Of a stretch of DNA of 64,000 nt, positions 61,295-64,000 are shown piece by piece. The notes under the pieces are model-generated. The model worked only from the letters and a program-made list of their open reading frames with translations, searched no databases and was not told where the DNA came from. This DNA comes from Stenotrophomonas maltophilia R551-3. GTDB lineage: Bacteria > Pseudomonadota > Gammaproteobacteria > Xanthomonadales > Xanthomonadaceae. The DNA lies in the NCBI RefSeq assembly GCF_000020665.1, contig NC_011071.1, positions 3,400,501 to 3,464,500 of the forward strand. Reading direction: 5' to 3'. Position 1 is the stretch's first letter. Each line of letters begins with the position of its first letter. The translations under genes and the position numbers were made by a program.

Positions 61295-62347
61295 TCAAGC
61301 AGCACGAGGCTTCCGCCAACCGGTTCCGGCCCCCGCCAACGCCGCCCATACACCCTTCCAGCCGGCTCCGGCCAGGCAGACGTTGGCCAGCCTTGCGATC
61401 AAGCGCGGCGCGTCATGGCCGATCCAGCGCAGGCTGACATCTGCCCGCCGATACAACTGCAGCCGTGACCAGGCCATGCGCCAGGCCAGCGCGTGAAGGC
61501 CCTGGTAGTGTTCGGGTGCTACCACCACACCGCGCTGCCGCAGCAGGTCCGCCAGGGCGAGCAGGCGCCCGGCCGTACGCTGGCGGGCCTGCGCGTCGAA
61601 CAGGTCAAGATGACGCAGGCGCTGCAGGAAACCGCGCCGGCTTGCGCCGATCTGGTTGTTGCCGTGTTGCCGGTAATCGATGGTTGGCTCGGCCAGCATG
61701 TCCAGCCCTCCACGCAACGACGCATTGACTGCCAGCCACTCGTCATGGCTCCAACCGGGCGGCACCGGCAACGCGCTGGTCAGCAGGGTGCGACGCACTG
61801 CACAGGTGGCCCCGGTGATGAAATTGCGCAACAGGATCGCGTCGATGGCCTGGCCCGAGCGCTCCAGTTCCACTTCGGCTGGATGTACCACCAACACCTC
61901 CAGCAGTTGCTGGCCCAGCGGCGCTCCCTCTGCGTCCACCAGCCGCGCATCGCTGTGCAGCAGCAACAAGCCCGGATCGGCGCTGAAGCGCTGGGCATAG
62001 GTGCGGACCCGCCCCGCATGCCAGACATCATCCTGGTCGCACAGGAACAGGATGTCGGCCTGGCAGCGTTGCAGCGCATCGGAGAAATTGCGTACATAGC
62101 CAAGATTTCGCGTGTGCTGGACAATCTCGACCCGGACCCCCAGAGCCTGCGCACGCGGCACGAAAGCCTGAAGCAGCTCCAGTGTCTGGTCGCTGGAGCC
62201 GTCATCACCAATCACGACTTCGTGCACCCGCGGGTCCTGGCTGAGGATGCTGTCCAGCTGCGCCTGCAGGTAGCGAGCCCCGTTGTAGGTGCACAGCGCG
62301 ACACCAATGCGCTCGGCAGGGGCCGATCGGGATGGCGCGTCAGGCAT
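61295..62347 (-). CDS. GT2 glycosyltransferase (rhamnosyltransferase-like)
   Basis: A 350-residue cytoplasmic glycosyltransferase. It begins with the GT-A fold VALCTYNGARYLQAQLDSIL and has DDGSSDQT, LFLCDQDDVWHAGRV (DxD region), NFITGATCAVRR and WSHDEWLAVNAS. This order is that of rhamnosyltransferases and related enzymes for cell-surface polysaccharides. Substrate unknown; no other polysaccharide genes are next to it, which is unusual. It stands alone between mrcB and the epimerase-like gene. Confidence 0.88.
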   Translation of the reverse strand: MPDAPSRSAPAERIGVALCTYNGARYLQAQLDSILSQDPRVHEVVIGDDGSSDQTLELLQAFVPRAQALGVRVEIVQHTRNLGYVRNFSDALQRCQADILFLCDQDDVWHAGRVRTYAQRFSADPGLLLLHSDARLVDAEGAPLGQQLLEVLVVHPAEVELERSGQAIDAILLRNFITGATCAVRRTLLTSALPVPPGWSHDEWLAVNASLRGGLDMLAEPTIDYRQHGNNQIGASRRGFLQRLRHLDLFDAQARQRTAGRLLALADLLRQRGVVVAPEHYQGLHALAWRMAWSRLQLYRRADVSLRWIGHDAPRLIARLANVCLAGAGWKGVWAALAGAGTGWRKPRAA

Positions 62348-62419
62348 CGAACGTACTCGCGGAAAACCAAGGCCGGGGGATGGTAGCAGAGCCCTCCAGC
62401 AGATGGATTCAGGCCCCGG

Positions 62420-63310
62420 CTAACTGTTGCCGGGATGCGCCGCGATCCGCTGCAGGGCCTGGGTGGCACTCATCGGTTGCCACGTGCCTGCATCGGGCTG
62501 GAACGGCCGCGGATGTACGCCCAGCAGCGCCTGCAGTGGTCCGTTGTCCGCAATCAGGTCCTGCTGCAGACGCGACACCGGACCGCGCGCGCGCGGCAGC
62601 ACCGCCGCCAGCCCGCGCAGTGCACCCGCCGGCAACGGCAGCGCCAACGTCGGCTGCACCAGACTGGCATGTACGCGGCGGAACATCGCATGGTATGGCA
62701 GGCGCTCACCGCCCCCGATCTCCAGCACCCGCGCCGACGCCGCGCCGGTGGTGATGGCGGCCAGTACGGCACGCGCAATATCGTCGGCGTGTACCGGCTG
62801 GCGCAGGCCATCCGCCAGCGGAATCGGGAACACGCGCAGGCGCAGGGCACGCTGCACGATCGGGGTGATGCTGCGATCGATGCCCGCGCCATAGATCAGC
62901 GTCGGTCGCAGGATCGTCCACTCCATGCCCAGCCGTTCAGCCTGCTCGATCAGGCCACGCTCGCCCCGCTGCAGCATCGCCACCACACCCTGTTCGTCGG
63001 CCTGGGCCGAGCCCTGCTTGCTCAGCACGCTCATCGAACTGGTCGCGATGACCCGTCGAGCCGGTGCCGAGGCCTGCCGCGACAGCCAGTGCGCCAATCC
63101 TTCCAACGGACCGAAGCTTGCGATGGCCTGCCAGGACGGAGATGGCACGCTGTCCAGCGCGGCAGCCAGATCACCGCACAGCCACTGCACGCCGTCCTGC
63201 GCAGGTTGTGGCTGCCGGCTCACCGCCTGGACCTGGCCATGCGCCTGCAGCAGGCGCGGCAACAGGAACCGGCCGATCTGGCTGGTCGCTCCGGAAACAA
63301 GGACGGTCAT
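62420..63310 (-). CDS. NAD(P)-binding epimerase/dehydratase-like protein
   Basis: A 296-residue extended-SDR protein. The N-terminal nucleotide motif is VSGATSQIGRFLLPRLL (GATSxIGR), and the middle has a short IATSSMSVLSKQG stretch with LRPTLIYGAGIDRSI and PVHADDIARAV, typical of NAD-dependent epimerases and atypical SDRs. A clear catalytic YxxxK was not found, so it may be a non-catalytic or reductase variant. No sugar operon surrounds it. The ATG at 63310 is favoured; there is no good ribosome site. Confidence 0.8.
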   Translation of the reverse strand: MTVLVSGATSQIGRFLLPRLLQAHGQVQAVSRQPQPAQDGVQWLCGDLAAALDSVPSPSWQAIASFGPLEGLAHWLSRQASAPARRVIATSSMSVLSKQGSAQADEQGVVAMLQRGERGLIEQAERLGMEWTILRPTLIYGAGIDRSITPIVQRALRLRVFPIPLADGLRQPVHADDIARAVLAAITTGAASARVLEIGGGERLPYHAMFRRVHASLVQPTLALPLPAGALRGLAAVLPRARGPVSRLQQDLIADNGPLQALLGVHPRPFQPDAGTWQPMSATQALQRIAAHPGNS

Positions 63311-63375
63311 CGGACATCCGTGAGGCGTGGTTGGCAGGGCCGCTACTATAACGGCCACGGCAGCAAACACCGGGC

Positions 63376-64000
63376 TCAGGGTGAAGACGTTGCGATGTCG
63401 CGCAGGCGTTGCTGCAGTTGAAGATACTCTGTGCTGGAAGCACCGACACCGAGTTCTGCCGCGTGCTGCAATGCGCGTTCGGCAAATGCGATATCACCAT
63501 TGCCCAAGCGTTCGCTGCCAATCGCCAACCAACGTTGCGCCAGACGCTGACGCGCAGCAGGCAGCCCCGCTGCAGTCGGCGACAGCGTCTGCCAGGCCTG
63601 CAGGCAAGCCCCTGCAGCCTGTACCCGGTTCTGTCGCAGATTGTCGTCGAAGCAACGACGGCTGGCCGGCAGCAGGCGCGCGGCAGCCGCTTTCACCCGG
63701 GCATCGCGCGGTGCCAGTGATTGCGCCTCACGCAACGCATCAAACGCACTGTGGCCCGGCGGACTGATCCACTGACCGGCGCGCTCGGCGCGTTCGATCC
63801 TGCGCAGATGATCGCGCAGTTGCCGTTCACGCTGCGCATTGCTGACGCTTGGCAGCTGCAATGCCTGCTGTGCCTGTTGCGCACGCTGCAGGCGCTGCGC
63901 CAGTTGCTGCTGCGCAGCGGGCGACGCCCCCAGTTCCTGCGCCAACGCCGCGTCACGCTGTGCGGCCTCGAACTGGAAGTCGTCGGCCTGTTTCTGGCTG
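63376..64000 (-). CDS. Unknown protein, C-terminal part (start beyond window)
   Basis: The frame is open from the window edge to the TGA at 63376, giving at least 208 residues. It is alanine/glutamine/arginine-rich and helical (QQQLAQRLQRAQQAQQALQL, FDALREAQSLAPRDARVKAA, RALQHAAELG), with segments that look like TPR or coiled-coil units. A TTG within it could be read as a start, but upstream codons remain protein-like, so the gene continues past the window. I do not recognise the family. Confidence 0.65.
   Translation of the reverse strand, partial: SQKQADDFQFEAAQRDAALAQELGASPAAQQQLAQRLQRAQQAQQALQLPSVSNAQRERQLRDHLRRIERAERAGQWISPPGHSAFDALREAQSLAPRDARVKAAAARLLPASRRCFDDNLRQNRVQAAGACLQAWQTLSPTAAGLPAARQRLAQRWLAIGSERLGNGDIAFAERALQHAAELGVGASSTEYLQLQQRLRDIATSSP

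Overview
The window reads as a chromosomal segment of a GC-rich gammaproteobacterium of the Xanthomonadaceae, most likely Stenotrophomonas (S. maltophilia complex). The grounds are the GTAG-type palindromic repeats (SMAG-like) in many intergenic gaps, a methionine operon behind a SAM-I riboswitch, a Pil-Chp chemotaxis cluster, a lysine/alanine-rich histone H1-like protein, and a gshB-tonB pair. This is inference from gene content and repeats; no database was consulted. I see no prophage, insertion sequence, CRISPR array, rRNA or tRNA.

Layout. 1-9.5 kb: end of a yceI-like gene, a glutaredoxin-family gene, sdaA (serine deaminase), a secreted hydrolase, then metX-metB-hom (minus strand) with a SAM-I riboswitch and its promoter, an M23 peptidase and prfC. 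9.6-17 kb: a hemolysin III family membrane protein, an AsmA-like protein, a GT2-CBS pair, mtgA, hslO and an exported protein of unknown function. 17-31 kb: a TonB-dependent receptor, a TetR regulator divergent from a hydrolase-fadE operon, a DUF4442 gene, a DUF1304 protein, a 12-helix transporter, a serine beta-lactamase-like hydrolase, and a divergent SDR/LysR pair. 31-41 kb: the histone H1-like gene with a long AT-rich upstream region, gcvT-gcvH, qmcA-nfeD, an Mpo1-like gene, a nudE-cysQ-mazG-ynfA operon (nucleotide housecleaning), and bioA-rsmE. 41-53 kb: pilG-pilH-pilI-pilJ-chpA-chpB-chpC, a type IV pilus chemosensory operon that lacks pilK and has a ChpB without two catalytic residues. 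53-64 kb: gshB-tonB, then mrcB-lpoP-like-yoaA/dinG-tsaB on the minus strand, a rhamnosyltransferase-like GT2, an epimerase-like protein and a gene cut by the window edge.

The most unusual signal is non-coding. A composite element occurs about six times, usually just downstream of a gene. It has a conserved core (ACGCCGTrAA ... a small hairpin with a TCCA loop) inside a 21-27 bp outer stem whose sequence differs between copies but is always self-complementary. Its right flank carries a conserved CTGACAGTTTCC motif and a purine-rich tract, and its gene-proximal boundary motif sits at stop codons. A second, smaller covarying hairpin (GGGGTC...GACCCC with a fixed internal loop) occurs twice. SMAG-type repeats supply the TAG stop codons of ynfA and nfeD.
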